Positions 44,936 through 53,776 of a DNA stretch of 64,000 nt are shown here, piece after piece. Each line of letters begins with the position of its first letter. The stretch's first letter is position 1. The translations under genes and the position numbers were made by a program. The notes beneath the pieces are model-generated. The model made no database searches. It saw only the letters and a program-made list of their open reading frames with translations, and had not been told where the DNA came from. Origin of the DNA: Streptomyces rubrogriseus (GTDB lineage: Bacteria > Actinomycetota > Actinomycetes > Streptomycetales > Streptomycetaceae); the NCBI RefSeq assembly GCF_027947575.1, contig NZ_CP116256.1, positions 1,240,001 to 1,304,000 of the forward strand. Direction: 5' to 3'.

Positions 44936-46381
44936 TCAGCCCTTCGCGGCGTCGGTCTTCCGCGTCGCGGTGATCCGCTGCTTGACGAGGGCGACGGCGA
45001 CGACGAGCGCGGCGACGAGCAGCGACAGCAGCACGGTGCTGCGCCCGTCGTGCTCGGTGTCGGTCAGCATGTAGCCGAGCACGAAGACGATGACCGCGGC
45101 GGCCGCCCAGGTCAGGTACGGGTACAGCCACATCCGCACGATCAGCTTCTCCGGCGCCTCGGCCTGGATGATCTTCCGCAGGCGCAGTTGCGAGAAGCAG
45201 ATGGCCAGCCAGACGAAGAGGGCCACGGCGCCCGAGGAGTTGAGCAGGAAGAGGAAGACCGTGTCGGGGAACTTGTAGTTGAAGAAGACCGCGACGAAGC
45301 CGAAGACGACGGACGACAGGATCGCCGTCTGCGGCACCCCGCGCCGGGTGGTCCGGGCGAACGCCTTCGGCGCGTCCCCGCGCTGACCGAGCGAGAAGGC
45401 CATGCGCGAGGCGGTGTAGAGCCCGGAGTTCAGACAGGACAGCACGGACGTCAGCACGATGAAGTTCATGATCTCGCCGGCGTTCGGGATCCCGAGCGAG
45501 TCCAGCGCGGCGACGTAGGAGCCCTGGTCGACGATCGACCGCGAGTCCCAGGGCAGCAGCGCGACCACGACGAAGATGGACCCGAGGTAGAAGACGGCGA
45601 TGCGCCAGATGATGCTGTTGGTCGCCTTGGTGACGGCCCGCTGCGGGTCCTCGGACTCACCGGCGGCGAGCGTGGGGATCTCGCTGCCCATGAACGAGAA
45701 GACGACGAGCAGTACGCCGGTGAGAACGGCCCCGGCCCCGTGCGGCAGGAACCCGCCGTGCTCGGTGAGGTTCCCGAGTCCAGCCTGGTCGCTGTCCACG
45801 CCGGGCAGCACCCCGAAGACGGCCAGCCCGCCGACGACGATGAACGCGGCGATGGCGACGACCTTGATCCCGGCGAACCAGAACTCGAACTCGCCGTAGG
45901 AGCCGACGGAGGCGAGGTTGGTGGCGGTGAGCACGACCATCACGATCAGCGCCCAGCCCCACTGCGGCACGGCGGGGATCCACCCTTCCAGGATCTTGGC
46001 CCCGGCGGTGGCCTCCACGGCCAGCACCACGACCCAGAAGAACCAGTAGAGCCAGCCGATGGAGAACCCGGCCCAGGGGCCGAGCGCGCGGTCGGCATGT
46101 GCGGAGAACGAGCCCGAGGTCGGATTGGCGGCCGACATCTCCCCGAGCATCCGCATCACCAGCACCACGAGCGTGCCGACGAGGGCGTACGAGAGGAGGA
46201 TGCCGGGTCCCGCGGTGGCGATTCCCGAACTGGAACCCACGAACAGCCCGGCTCCGATGACGCCGCCGATGGCGATCATCGAAAGGTGGCGGTTCTTGAG
46301 TCCGGCCTGAAGGCCGGAGCCGGGTCCGGAGGGGCCCGCGGGCCCTTCCTCGGGCTTGGTCAAGGTCGGCTGCGAAGTCAT
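44936..46381 (-). CDS. APC-family amino acid permease, copy 2
   Basis: 481 aa, twelve helices. KNRHLSMIAIGGVIGAGLFVGSSSGIATAGP and GEMSAANPTSGSFSAHADRALGPWAGFSIGW are nearly superimposable on copy 1, as is YGEFEFWFAGIKVVAI, so the two genes are clear paralogs flanking bioY. The N-terminus differs (Pro/Gly-rich tail). ATG 46381 is far from AAAGGAAA, so the exact start is uncertain. Divergent from rpiB. Confidence 0.9.
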   Translation of the reverse strand: MTSQPTLTKPEEGPAGPSGPGSGLQAGLKNRHLSMIAIGGVIGAGLFVGSSSGIATAGPGILLSYALVGTLVVLVMRMLGEMSAANPTSGSFSAHADRALGPWAGFSIGWLYWFFWVVVLAVEATAGAKILEGWIPAVPQWGWALIVMVVLTATNLASVGSYGEFEFWFAGIKVVAIAAFIVVGGLAVFGVLPGVDSDQAGLGNLTEHGGFLPHGAGAVLTGVLLVVFSFMGSEIPTLAAGESEDPQRAVTKATNSIIWRIAVFYLGSIFVVVALLPWDSRSIVDQGSYVAALDSLGIPNAGEIMNFIVLTSVLSCLNSGLYTASRMAFSLGQRGDAPKAFARTTRRGVPQTAILSSVVFGFVAVFFNYKFPDTVFLFLLNSSGAVALFVWLAICFSQLRLRKIIQAEAPEKLIVRMWLYPYLTWAAAAVIVFVLGYMLTDTEHDGRSTVLLSLLVAALVVAVALVKQRITATRKTDAAKG

Positions 46382-46509
46382 GGGGGGAGGGTTTCCTTTG
46401 CGCCGGTCGAGCACTTTCCCGTACGAGCGGTGTACGAGCCGGACCAGTGAAACGGAGGCGAACGAATTCAGGAACCTTTGAATCCGGATCGTTACTTGAG
46501 CTTTCCCTG

Positions 46510-46522
46510 AGCTTTTAAAGCT
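46510..46522. promoter_or_regulatory. Palindrome AGCTTTTAAAGCT in the permease 2 / rpiB gap
   Basis: Perfect six-base arms with a central T, in an unusually AT-rich 40-bp stretch (GAGCTTT also repeated directly just upstream). It is 129 bp from the permease start and 68 bp from rpiB; a plausible operator for either. Confidence 0.45.
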
Positions 46523-46589
46523 TCACAAGTCGTTTTCCCAGGCGCGACCCGAAGCGTCCACCGCTTGGCGCGCGTGTCACACTCGACGC

Positions 46590-47075
46590 ATGCGCGTGTA
46601 TCTCGGCTCGGACCATGCGGGCTTCGAACTCAAGAACCACCTCGTCGAGTGGCTCGCGGCGGCGGGTCACGAGCCCGTCGACTGCGGTCCGCACATCTAC
46701 GACGCCCAGGACGACTACCCGCCCTTCTGCCTGCGCGCCGCCGAGCGCACGGCCGCGGACCAGGGCGCCCTCGGCATCGTGATCGGCGGTTCCGGCAACG
46801 GCGAGCAGATCGCGGCGAACAAGGTGAAGGGCGTGCGCGCGGCGCTGGCCTGGAGCGAGGAGACGGCGTCGCTGGGCCGCCAGCACAACAACGCCAACGT
46901 CGTCGCGGTCGGCGCCCGCATGCACACGCAGGAGGAGGCGACGAAGTTCGTCGAGACCTTCCTCGGCACCCCGTTCTCCGGCGACGAACGCCACATCCGC
47001 CGCATCGACATGCTCACGGCCTACGAGACGACGGGCGACCTCCCCCCGGTCCCGCCCCACCACCCGCAGCAGTAG
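46590..47075 (+). CDS. rpiB: Ribose-5-phosphate isomerase B
   Basis: 161 aa. MRVYLGSDHAGFELKNHL and IVIGGSGNGEQIAANKVKGVRAALAW are diagnostic, with HNNANVVAVGAR for substrate phosphate. The Glu in GNGEQ replaces the Cys used as base in the E. coli enzyme, as in the mycobacterial form. Interconverts ribose 5-phosphate and ribulose 5-phosphate in the pentose pathway. CACACT six bases before ATG 46590 and no ribosome site suggest a leaderless message. The C-terminus is a Pro/His-rich tail. Followed by the Nei-type glycosylase, as in mycobacteria (Rv2465c/Rv2464c). Confidence 0.92.
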   Translation: MRVYLGSDHAGFELKNHLVEWLAAAGHEPVDCGPHIYDAQDDYPPFCLRAAERTAADQGALGIVIGGSGNGEQIAANKVKGVRAALAWSEETASLGRQHNNANVVAVGARMHTQEEATKFVETFLGTPFSGDERHIRRIDMLTAYETTGDLPPVPPHHPQQ

Positions 47076-47195
47076 GACCCCCGCAGCAGCACCCTCCGCA
47101 GTAGCACCCCGAACCCCCGACCGCCCTGCCGCCCCCCACCGCACGAGCACCGGGGGCGGCACCGGCCTCGCGGGCCGGGCGAAAGGACACCGCAC

Positions 47196-48038
47196 GTGCC
47201 AGAGGGGCACACGATCCACCGGCTGGCCCAGGACTACACCGCGGCCTTCGCCCGCACGGCAGTCCGCGTCACCAGCCCGCAGGGCAAGTTCGCCGACTCG
47301 GCCGCCCTTCTCGACGGCACCGTCCTGACCACCGCCGACGCCCACGGCAAGCACCTCTTCCTCGGCTTCGGCGCAGCCGGGAACGCGGCGGAGGACGCCG
47401 CCGAGAACCCCGTCTGGGTCCACATCCACCTCGGCCTCTTCGGCAAGGTCGCCTTCGGCCCGGCCCCCGCGCCCCCGCCCACGGACACCGTCCGCCTGCG
47501 CCTGGCCAACGACACCGCCTACGTCGACCTCCGCGGCCCCACCACCTGCGCCCTGATCACGGAACCGGAGAAGCGGGCGATACACGACCGCCTCGGCCCC
47601 GACCCGCTGCGCCCGGACGCCGACCCCGCGGCCGCCCACCGCCGGATCTCCCGCAGCCGCACCACCATCGCCGCCCTGCTCATGGACCAGAAGGTCATCG
47701 CCGGCGTCGGCAACGTCTACCGGGCCGAGGTGCTCTTCCGCCACGGCATCGACCCGTACCGCCCCGGCAAGGACCTCACCCCCGCCGAGTGGGACACCAT
47801 CTGGCAGGACCTCACCGCCCTGATGCGCGAGGGGGTGCGGAACAACCGCATCGACACCGTCCGCCCCGAGCACACCCCCGAGGCCATGGGCCGCCCGCCC
47901 CGCGTCGACGACCACGGCGGCGAGGTCTACGTCTACCGCCGGGCCAACCAGCCCTGCCACCTGTGCGGCGGCCCGATCAGCACGGCCGACCTCGCCGCCC
48001 GCAACCTCTTCTGGTGCCCCACCTGCCAGAAACGGTGA
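47196..48038 (+). CDS. Fpg/Nei-family DNA glycosylase (endonuclease VIII-like)
   Basis: 280 aa. The N-terminus MPEGHTIHRLAQDY gives catalytic Pro2 and Glu3; the helix-two-turn-helix is KVIAGVGNVYRAEVLFRHGIDP; the C-terminal zinc finger is CHLCGG...CPTCQKR. Nei-type by PEGHTIH rather than PELPEVE. It excises oxidised pyrimidines and cuts the abasic site. GTG 47196 follows AAAGGA by 8 nt. It lies 120 bp after rpiB on the same strand, the same order as Rv2465c/Rv2464c, and is convergent with the acetyltransferase gene (10 bp). Confidence 0.9.
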   Translation: MPEGHTIHRLAQDYTAAFARTAVRVTSPQGKFADSAALLDGTVLTTADAHGKHLFLGFGAAGNAAEDAAENPVWVHIHLGLFGKVAFGPAPAPPPTDTVRLRLANDTAYVDLRGPTTCALITEPEKRAIHDRLGPDPLRPDADPAAAHRRISRSRTTIAALLMDQKVIAGVGNVYRAEVLFRHGIDPYRPGKDLTPAEWDTIWQDLTALMREGVRNNRIDTVRPEHTPEAMGRPPRVDDHGGEVYVYRRANQPCHLCGGPISTADLAARNLFWCPTCQKR

Positions 48039-48048
48039 GAGTCCGGAC

Positions 48049-49299
48049 TCAGAACCCGTGCGGCAGCCACGGCGCCACGTCCGACCCGAACCCCACCGAC
48101 GCCTCCGCCAGCGCCCCGGACCGCACCTCGCGCACCCGCCCGGCCGCGCCCAGCGCACCCAGCCGCACACCCCCCAGGTACGCCGCACCCAACTCCCGCA
48201 CGGACAGCGCCAGATCAGCCCCGTCGGACGTACGCTCGCACGACGCGCCCTTCGCGTCGCCGCTCAGCCGCCAACGCCCCGCGTTCCAGGGGCAGAAGGC
48301 GTCCTCGACCTCGAACACCACGTCCACCGGCGCCTGGTAGGTCCGCGCCGCGAGCGCCGCCCCCACGTCCACCAGCCGCACGTACAGCGCGTCCCGCGAC
48401 TCCGGCCGGCACCGCCGGATGTCCGACACCTGGTACTGCCACGCCTCGTCCACCGGCCGCCCCCGCACCGCCAGCCGGGAGGTCAGGTCGACGTCGTACA
48501 GGAACCGCCACAACGCCGCCTCGGTCGCCGGGTCGAGACCCGCCAGGTCGTCGAGGACCACCGTGCCCCCGGCCCCCTCGGGCCCCCAGGCCGGCCGCAC
48601 CCGGAAGCGCGCGAACCCGGTGACCTCGCCGCCCCGCCGGGCCACGACGCACTGCAGGGGCGAGGCGCCGTCCCGCCCGCTCTCCGGATCCAGCAGCGCC
48701 AGCCGCTCCCAGCCGGGCCGCCGGGCCAGCATCCCCGGCCGCCCCGGCACCAGCCGTGCGTACACCGCCTCGCACGCGTCGAGCACGTCGGCGGGCGCCG
48801 CGTACCGCAGCCGTACGTCATCCGTACCGGCCGGCACCGACAGCCGGACCCGGCTCGTGTCGATCTCCGCGCTCAGCGAGAAGGTCGCGGCGCCGTATCC
48901 GAACCGGCCGTAGATGGCCGGCTCGGAGGCCGTCAGGACCGCCAGCGGCTCGCCCCAGGCCCGTACGTCGTCCAACTGCCGCCGCATCATCGACGTCAGC
49001 ACGCCCCGGCGCCGGTGCGTGGCGGCGACGCTCACCATCGTCACGCCCGCCGCGCGCACCTGCGCGCCGCCCGGCACGGTCATCCGGAAGTCGAACGACC
49101 CCGTCGTTCCGACGCACGCCTCGGCCGCCCCGTCCCCCTCCCAGACGCCGATCGACCGGTCCACCCGCGTCAGCTCCCGGAACAGCTCCAGCTCCTCGGC
49201 CGGCTCCGGAACCCCGCCGAAGGCACGGATCAGCGACCCGTACCAGCTGTCCCACTCCTCGCGCCGCAGCACCCGCGGCTGGGTCATCGTCGTCGTCAC
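48049..49299 (-). CDS. Eis-like GNAT N-acetyltransferase
   Basis: 416 aa from GTG 49299 (ATG 49329 or 49287 are alternatives). Three-part Eis layout: an N-terminal GNAT domain with AAGVTMVSVAATHRRRGVLTSMMRRQ as the acetyl-CoA pyrophosphate loop, EPAIYGRFGYGAATFSLSAEID, a second GNAT-like domain, and a C-terminal SCP-like domain. The protein ends in Gly-Phe, and in Eis the terminal Phe carboxylate is the catalytic base. Substrate unknown; Eis proteins acetylate aminoglycosides and lysines. Antisense convergence with the glycosylase gene leaves no terminator space. Confidence 0.85.
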   Translation of the reverse strand: MTTTMTQPRVLRREEWDSWYGSLIRAFGGVPEPAEELELFRELTRVDRSIGVWEGDGAAEACVGTTGSFDFRMTVPGGAQVRAAGVTMVSVAATHRRRGVLTSMMRRQLDDVRAWGEPLAVLTASEPAIYGRFGYGAATFSLSAEIDTSRVRLSVPAGTDDVRLRYAAPADVLDACEAVYARLVPGRPGMLARRPGWERLALLDPESGRDGASPLQCVVARRGGEVTGFARFRVRPAWGPEGAGGTVVLDDLAGLDPATEAALWRFLYDVDLTSRLAVRGRPVDEAWQYQVSDIRRCRPESRDALYVRLVDVGAALAARTYQAPVDVVFEVEDAFCPWNAGRWRLSGDAKGASCERTSDGADLALSVRELGAAYLGGVRLGALGAAGRVREVRSGALAEASVGFGSDVAPWLPHGF

Positions 49300-49491
49300 G
49301 CCGCCGTCATCACCTGTGGACCGTTCCATACGGCATGCGTACCAGGGCGGCACGAGTCGGGCGAGGCAATTTCCGCAGGGGTGCGGCGCGGGAGCCGTTC
49401 GTGAAGTTCACTGTGAAGTCCGGTCTCGGACGGGGGATAAGTGGGACCTCCCGTGCCAAGCGGCCGGTCCGATGGATAGGGTCCCGAACTA

Positions 49492-50679
49492 ATGGCAGCA
49501 GGACGACAGCGGCGCGCGGAGGCCGAGACGTTCACGGCCCGGTGGAAGAAGCAGTGGCACCGGGCCCGCGTCGGCGTGCGCCGGGCCGCCGTCGACTACT
49601 TCCGCGGCGACGGCTCGGACTGGATCGCGCTCGCCGGACTGCTGCTGACGATCCCCGTCATCGCGGCCACCACGATGGCCAACTCCGTGTGGTGCTCGCC
49701 CTCCGCGCTGGTCATCCCGATCGTCGCGGGCGGCCTGCTGCTGCGCCCGGCGAGCCTGCTCGGCCTGTACGCCGCGGCGGCCACCGCGCTGATCGTGGAG
49801 TCGGTGCAGCTCGGCCCGTACACCGAGGGACCGTCGCGGGTCACCCCCGGCGTGGTCCTCGTCGTCGCGGCCTGCGGCTTCTTCGGACTCCTCGTCGCCC
49901 AGTTCCGCAGCCGGGTCGGCGTGCCCTGGCGGCGCGGCGGCACCATGCTCTTCGACCTGCGCGAACGCATCCGCGTCCAGAGCAAGCTGCCCAAGCTGCC
50001 CAAGGGCTGGCACCGCGAGATGGCGCTGCGCCCGGCCGGCGGCCAGTCCTTCTCCGGCGACTTCGTCGTCGCGGCCCGCACCAACGGCGGCCGGACGCTG
50101 GAGGTCGTCCTCACCGACGTCTCCGGCAAGGGCATGGACGCCGCCTCGCGCGCCCTGCTGCTGTCGGGCGCCTTCGGCGGACTGCTGGGCAGCCTGCCCC
50201 CGCACGCCTTCCTGCCGGCCGCCAACGGCTACCTGCTGCGCCAGGACTGGGACGAGGGCTTCGCCACCTCCATCCACCTCGTCCTGGACCTCGACTCCGG
50301 CGACTACGAGCTGTACTCCGCCGGGCACCCGCCGGGCCTCCAGCTCAGCGCGGGCACCGGCCGCTGGGAGGAGAAGTCCGCCGAGGGGCCGCTGCTCGGC
50401 GTGTACGACGGTGCGCAGTTCGACCAGGTGAAGGGCACCCTGCGGCCCGGAGACGTGCTGATGCTGTTCACGGACGGCCTGGTGGAGACCTCCGACCGGG
50501 ACATCGCCGAGGGCATCGACCGCCTCACCGGCGAGGCCGACCGCTATGTCGCGGGCGGCTTCCACGGCGCGGCCTGGCACCTGATCGAGGCCGTGGCCAA
50601 GGACGTCAACGACGACCGGGCGCTGCTGCTGATCTGCCGGGAGGGCCCGACGGCCCAGTCCACGCCGGCCACGGACTGA
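49492..50679 (+). CDS. Membrane-bound SpoIIE/PP2C-type serine phosphatase
   Basis: 395 aa. A short basic N-terminus, then about three hydrophobic segments at about 45-130 (LLLTIPVIAATTMA, LVIPIVAGGLLL, VVLVVAACGFFGLLVAQF), then a SpoIIE domain: GGQSFSGDFVVAARTNGG, LTDVSGKGMDAASRALLL, YSAGHPPGLQL, LMLFTDGLVETSDR. The metal-binding Asp residues are present (SGDF, TDVSGKG, FTDGLVE). It likely dephosphorylates anti-anti-sigma proteins in a partner-switching cascade, but no such gene is adjacent. A TAGGGT box lies at 49477-49482 and there is no ribosome site, so a short or absent leader is likely. Confidence 0.88.
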   Translation: MAAGRQRRAEAETFTARWKKQWHRARVGVRRAAVDYFRGDGSDWIALAGLLLTIPVIAATTMANSVWCSPSALVIPIVAGGLLLRPASLLGLYAAAATALIVESVQLGPYTEGPSRVTPGVVLVVAACGFFGLLVAQFRSRVGVPWRRGGTMLFDLRERIRVQSKLPKLPKGWHREMALRPAGGQSFSGDFVVAARTNGGRTLEVVLTDVSGKGMDAASRALLLSGAFGGLLGSLPPHAFLPAANGYLLRQDWDEGFATSIHLVLDLDSGDYELYSAGHPPGLQLSAGTGRWEEKSAEGPLLGVYDGAQFDQVKGTLRPGDVLMLFTDGLVETSDRDIAEGIDRLTGEADRYVAGGFHGAAWHLIEAVAKDVNDDRALLLICREGPTAQSTPATD

Positions 50680-50702
50680 GGCCCGCCCCGCATACTGGGC
50701 CC

Positions 50703-51188
50703 ATGCCGCCCACGCCGCCCGTGCCCCGCGACTCCGGACCGCCCGCCCCGCCGCTCTCCCTGGCCGAGGTCGAGGCCACGGCCCGCGCCGCCCACGCCGG
50801 ACAGACCGACAAGGCGGGCCGGCCCTACGCCGAGCACCTGCGGGCCGTCGCCGAGGGCGTGCGGCGGCGCGGCGGCGACGACGAGCAGATCGCGGCCGCC
50901 TGGCTGCACGACGCCGTGGAGGACGAGGCGCTGACCGAGGGGTGGCTGGCCGAGGCGCCGCTGAGCCGCCGTACCAAGGACATCGTCCTGGCCCTCACCA
51001 AGCGGGCGGGGGAGCCGGCCGAGGCGTACGCCGAGCGGATCCTGGCCACCCCCGGCGCGCGGCTGGTCAAGGAGGCGGACCTGGCGCACAACGCCGACCC
51101 CGCGCGGCTGGCCGTCCTCGACGCGGCCACCCGCACACGACTGACCGAGAAGTACACGCGGATGCGCGCACTCCTCGGTCAGGGGTGA
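50703..51188 (+). CDS. HD-domain protein (metal-dependent phosphohydrolase type)
   Basis: 161 aa. HAGQTDKAGRPYAEHLRAVAEGVRRRGGDDEQIAAAWLHDAVEDEAL shows His31, then His69-Asp70 as the HD pair, as in the hydrolase half of RelA/SpoT and small alarmone hydrolases. A Pro-rich N-terminus of about 20 residues precedes it. Possible ppGpp or nucleotide hydrolase, unproven. CATACT at 50691-50696 is exactly six bases before ATG 50703, so leaderless transcription is likely, separate from the phosphatase gene 23 bp upstream. Confidence 0.8.
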   Translation: MPPTPPVPRDSGPPAPPLSLAEVEATARAAHAGQTDKAGRPYAEHLRAVAEGVRRRGGDDEQIAAAWLHDAVEDEALTEGWLAEAPLSRRTKDIVLALTKRAGEPAEAYAERILATPGARLVKEADLAHNADPARLAVLDAATRTRLTEKYTRMRALLGQG

Positions 51189-51198
51189 CCCACCGGTT

Positions 51199-52368
51199 CT
51201 AGACGGAGATCTTCTCGCCGCCGGCGTTCGAGGCGGCGGGCTCGGTGGACGTCCCGCCTGTCCCGGTACCGGCTGCCCGGTCCCGCTTCTCACGCCCCCG
51301 GGCGGCGTCGCCGGGATCCCGTCCGAAGGCCCAGTCCATCCTCGGTTCGACCACGTACCGCAGGACCCGCTGGACGGGCTTGGTGCACAGCAGGGTGACG
51401 GCGGCGGCGCCGAGTACGGTGAGCCCGATCTCGCCGAGCGGCCGGTCCAGGAAGGGCTGCTGGAACCAGCCGGTGTAGTCGCCCTCCTTCACCAGGAAGC
51501 CGTGCAGCAGGTAGCCGTAGATCGTGCCGGCGCCGAGCGCGGTGAACCACATGCGCCGGCCGGGCACCCAGGCGAAGAAGCACGCGGTGAGCACCACGGA
51601 GCAGCCGAAGAGCGCGAGGGTCAGGACGGGCCCGGACCACCAGGGGGCGCTCGTGTCCTGCACCGAGGCGTTGCGGTAGAACCAGCCGGTCTCCATGCGC
51701 GGCACCGACCACCAGGCGATCACCAGCGCCGCCGCGACCACCGGCACGGACCAGATCCGCACCGAACGGCGCCGCACCAGCTGGAAGTGCTCGGGGCGCA
51801 GCAGCAGACCCAGCACGAAGCACGGCAGGAACTGCAGCACCCGCTGCATGTTCAGGTCGTTGCCGACGGTGGGCGTCACGGAGGCCAGCGCGGCGATGGC
51901 GAGGGCGATCGGGAGCGGCCAACGGAGCGTCTGCCAGAGGGGGGTGGTCAGCCGCCACACGAACAGCGCGCACAGGAACCACAACAGGTAGGTGGGGTCC
52001 AGCAGGCTGATGTCGTTGCCCGGGTCCTCGCTGACGCGGCGGTGCAGCGCGTAGGCGACCTCGAAGACGACGTAGGGGACGACGACGCCGGTGATCAGCC
52101 GTTTGACGCGCTTGGGGCTCAGGTCGAAACTGCGCGAGAAGTAGCCGGAGATGACGATGAACGCCGGCATGTGGAACGTGTACAGGACCCGGTAGAGGGT
52201 CTCCACGGTCCGGTTCCCGTCCAGGATCTGACCCCAGGCGTGGCCCACACCGACCAGGACGATCGCCAGGTACTTGGCGTTGTCGAAGAACGCGTCGCGC
52301 TGCCGGCTCGGGCGGGTGCGTGGGGACGGCGACTTCCGGTCGCCGTCGGATCGCAGCGAGCTAGTCAT
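51199..52368 (-). CDS. Acyltransferase-3 (OafA-like) membrane protein
   Basis: 389 aa, about ten helices. RQRDAFFDNAKYLAIVLVGVGHAW at the N-terminus and LYTFHMPAFIVISGYFSRS are the family's conserved His and Arg region. The C-terminus is a Ser/Thr/Gly-rich cytoplasmic tail. Family members O-acetylate sugars of polysaccharides, peptidoglycan or antibiotics. Convergent with the HD-domain gene (10 bp). ATG 52368 has GGGGGG nearby but no ideal ribosome site. Confidence 0.87.
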   Translation of the reverse strand: MTSSLRSDGDRKSPSPRTRPSRQRDAFFDNAKYLAIVLVGVGHAWGQILDGNRTVETLYRVLYTFHMPAFIVISGYFSRSFDLSPKRVKRLITGVVVPYVVFEVAYALHRRVSEDPGNDISLLDPTYLLWFLCALFVWRLTTPLWQTLRWPLPIALAIAALASVTPTVGNDLNMQRVLQFLPCFVLGLLLRPEHFQLVRRRSVRIWSVPVVAAALVIAWWSVPRMETGWFYRNASVQDTSAPWWSGPVLTLALFGCSVVLTACFFAWVPGRRMWFTALGAGTIYGYLLHGFLVKEGDYTGWFQQPFLDRPLGEIGLTVLGAAAVTLLCTKPVQRVLRYVVEPRMDWAFGRDPGDAARGREKRDRAAGTGTGGTSTEPAASNAGGEKISV

Positions 52369-52990
52369 GCAACCCCCCGCCGAAAAACCGGCGAGTAGTC
52401 ACAGGACCTCGCTGCTCTGGTGGGGGACGAGGCAGCGTAGAACATCTGAGGCACCCTAGCGTTCGCCGTCGCATTCCGTAAAACGCTCGACGTCATTCCC
52501 GCATTTCGGGTCTTGGGCACGGTGTGAGTACCGTGCGAGTACCCCTATTCCGTGAACTCGGCCTCCCCGGACGGGTGACGGCCCCCACGCTGAGCGCCCT
52601 GTTTGTCCTGACACATCATGACTGAACGGTGCACTTACCGGCTTCATGAGTGATCCTGTGATCTCCCTGTGATCTCCCTGTGGTGATGCTTCCGGCGTAC
52701 CCGTCGATGTGTCCGCCGCGACAATTCGAAATACCTGCGAACGCGTTGTGTGGGCATGGAAACGAAACGGCTCGAATTTCTCGTTCGAGTGGACCGTCGA
52801 AATCGTGTGCGGGAGGCGACGGCGGGCCGCGCCCGCGTGCGCGGGGGAGCGTGCCGCTCACGGAACCGACCGGACGATGTGTCACCTGCCGCATGACGGG
52901 GCCCGGTTGGTGGCACGATGGTTCTGGCGGGGGTGTTGCGTTGCCACACCTCCGGGCGGGAGTGCGGACCGACCGAGGGTGTGATCAGTT
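52369..52990. other. Long intergenic region with a short tandem repeat and a hairpin
   Basis: 622 bp, partly AT-richer than its surroundings. 52656-52682 carries 2.5 copies of CTGTGATCTCC. CTCGAA/TTCGAG at 52771-52789 forms a small hairpin. One 46-codon frame (52756-52896) has no ribosome site or domain. I see no RNA gene here; it may hold unrecognised regulatory RNA. Confidence 0.5.
52656..52682. repeat. Short tandem repeat CTGTGATCTCC x 2.5
   Basis: Two perfect 11-bp units and half of a third in the long gap between the acyltransferase and the small membrane protein. Confidence 0.75.
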
Positions 52991-53185
52991 GTGGCCATTT
53001 CACTGTCAGTGGTGCTGCTCTTGGGGATCATCCTGGTGGTGCTGCTGCGGGGAGGGTCGATCAAGGCGGGGCCGGCGGTCGTCGCGGTCCTCTTCGGCTT
53101 CTTCCTCGCCTCGACCGGGATGGCCGACGACATCCAACGCTTCCTGGACTCGATAGCGGACACCATCAACTCGATCCAGTTCTAG
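52991..53185 (+). CDS. Small conserved membrane protein
   Basis: 64 aa from GTG 52991. Two hydrophobic helices (ISLSVVLLLGIILVVLLRGG and AGPAVVAVLFGFFLAST) with a short charged loop, then an amphipathic C-terminal helix DIQRFLDSIADTINSIQF. Similar small proteins are widespread in Streptomyces and unassigned. The codon bias is typical, and a bidirectional terminator separates it from the tRNA-Gly gene. Function not inferable. Confidence 0.75.
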   Translation: MAISLSVVLLLGIILVVLLRGGSIKAGPAVVAVLFGFFLASTGMADDIQRFLDSIADTINSIQF

Positions 53186-53252
53186 CCCGCCGCCTCCGAG
53201 CCCCGTGCGGTCCGGGCCCCAGTACGGTCCGGGCCTCCCCGGGACCGCACAA

Positions 53253-53293
53253 AGGCCTCCGGCCCGATCCCTGCGGGACCGGGCCGGAGGCCT
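53253..53293. terminator. Bidirectional hairpin between small membrane protein and tRNA-Gly
   Basis: AGGCCTCCGGCCCG-A-TCCC pairs with GGGA-C-CGGGCCGGAGGCCT, eighteen pairs and one mismatch, triloop TGC. One arm ends 6 bp from the tRNA 3' end. Confidence 0.85.
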
Positions 53294-53298
53294 CTCGG

Positions 53299-53369
53299 AG
53301 CGGGCGACGGGAATCGAACCCGCGTAGCCAGTTTGGAAGACTGGTGCTCTACCATTGAGCTACGCCCGC
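53299..53369 (-). tRNA. tRNA-Gly (anticodon UCC)
   Basis: 71 nt. Acceptor GCGGGCG/CGCCCGC, D-arm AGCTCAATGGTAGAGC, anticodon stem CCAGT/ACTGG around CTTCCAA (TCC anticodon), T-arm CGGGTTCGATTCCCG. No encoded CCA. Cloverleaf complete. Confidence 0.95.
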
Positions 53370-53532
53370 ACAGCACGCGCCGCAGGTCGGTGACCGCGGC
53401 ACTGCACGCATCGTAGCGGGTCGTCCCCCCTCGACGCACACCCCTTCCGGTCCGCGCCGGACCTTCGCGGACGCTCGGGAAACTCTGCGGTCCCCGGTGG
53501 CCGGCGGCATGTACCCTACGTGTCGCACCAGA

Positions 53533-53609
53533 CGGGGTGTGGCGCAGCTTGGTAGCGCGTCCGCTTTGGGAGCGGAAGGCCGTGGGTTCAAATCCCGCCA
53601 CCCCGACCA
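53533..53609 (+). tRNA. tRNA-Pro (anticodon UGG)
   Basis: 77 nt including the encoded CCA. Acceptor CGGGGTG/CACCCCG, D-arm GCGCAGCTTGGTAGCGC, anticodon stem TCCGC/GCGGA with loop TTTGGGA (TGG anticodon), T-arm GTGGGTTCAAATCCCGC. TACCCT about 20 bp upstream may be its -10. Confidence 0.95.
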
Positions 53610-53635
53610 TCGACCGACCACCGAGTGATCGCCTT

Positions 53636-53664
53636 TTGGGCCGTGTAGTCGCTGCCGTTACTAT
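53636..53664 (+). promoter_or_regulatory. Probable tig promoter
   Basis: TTGGGC (53636-53641), 17 bp, TACTAT (53659-53664), about 112 bp ahead of the tig GTG. Good spacing and a near-consensus -10; no other candidate in the gap. Confidence 0.55.
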
Positions 53665-53776
53665 GCAAGCTGCACGCCCGTGTGTCATCAGCGTCTGAAG
53701 TCTCCGGGCGGCGAAATTTGCCGGACACTCTGGTTCCGGCAGAACCCAAGAAGTCAGCCACCAAGGAGACCGAACC

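Noticed and set aside
52756..52896. 46-codon frame in the long gap
   Set aside because: No ribosome site, no -10 box at the right distance, Arg-rich shadow-like composition.
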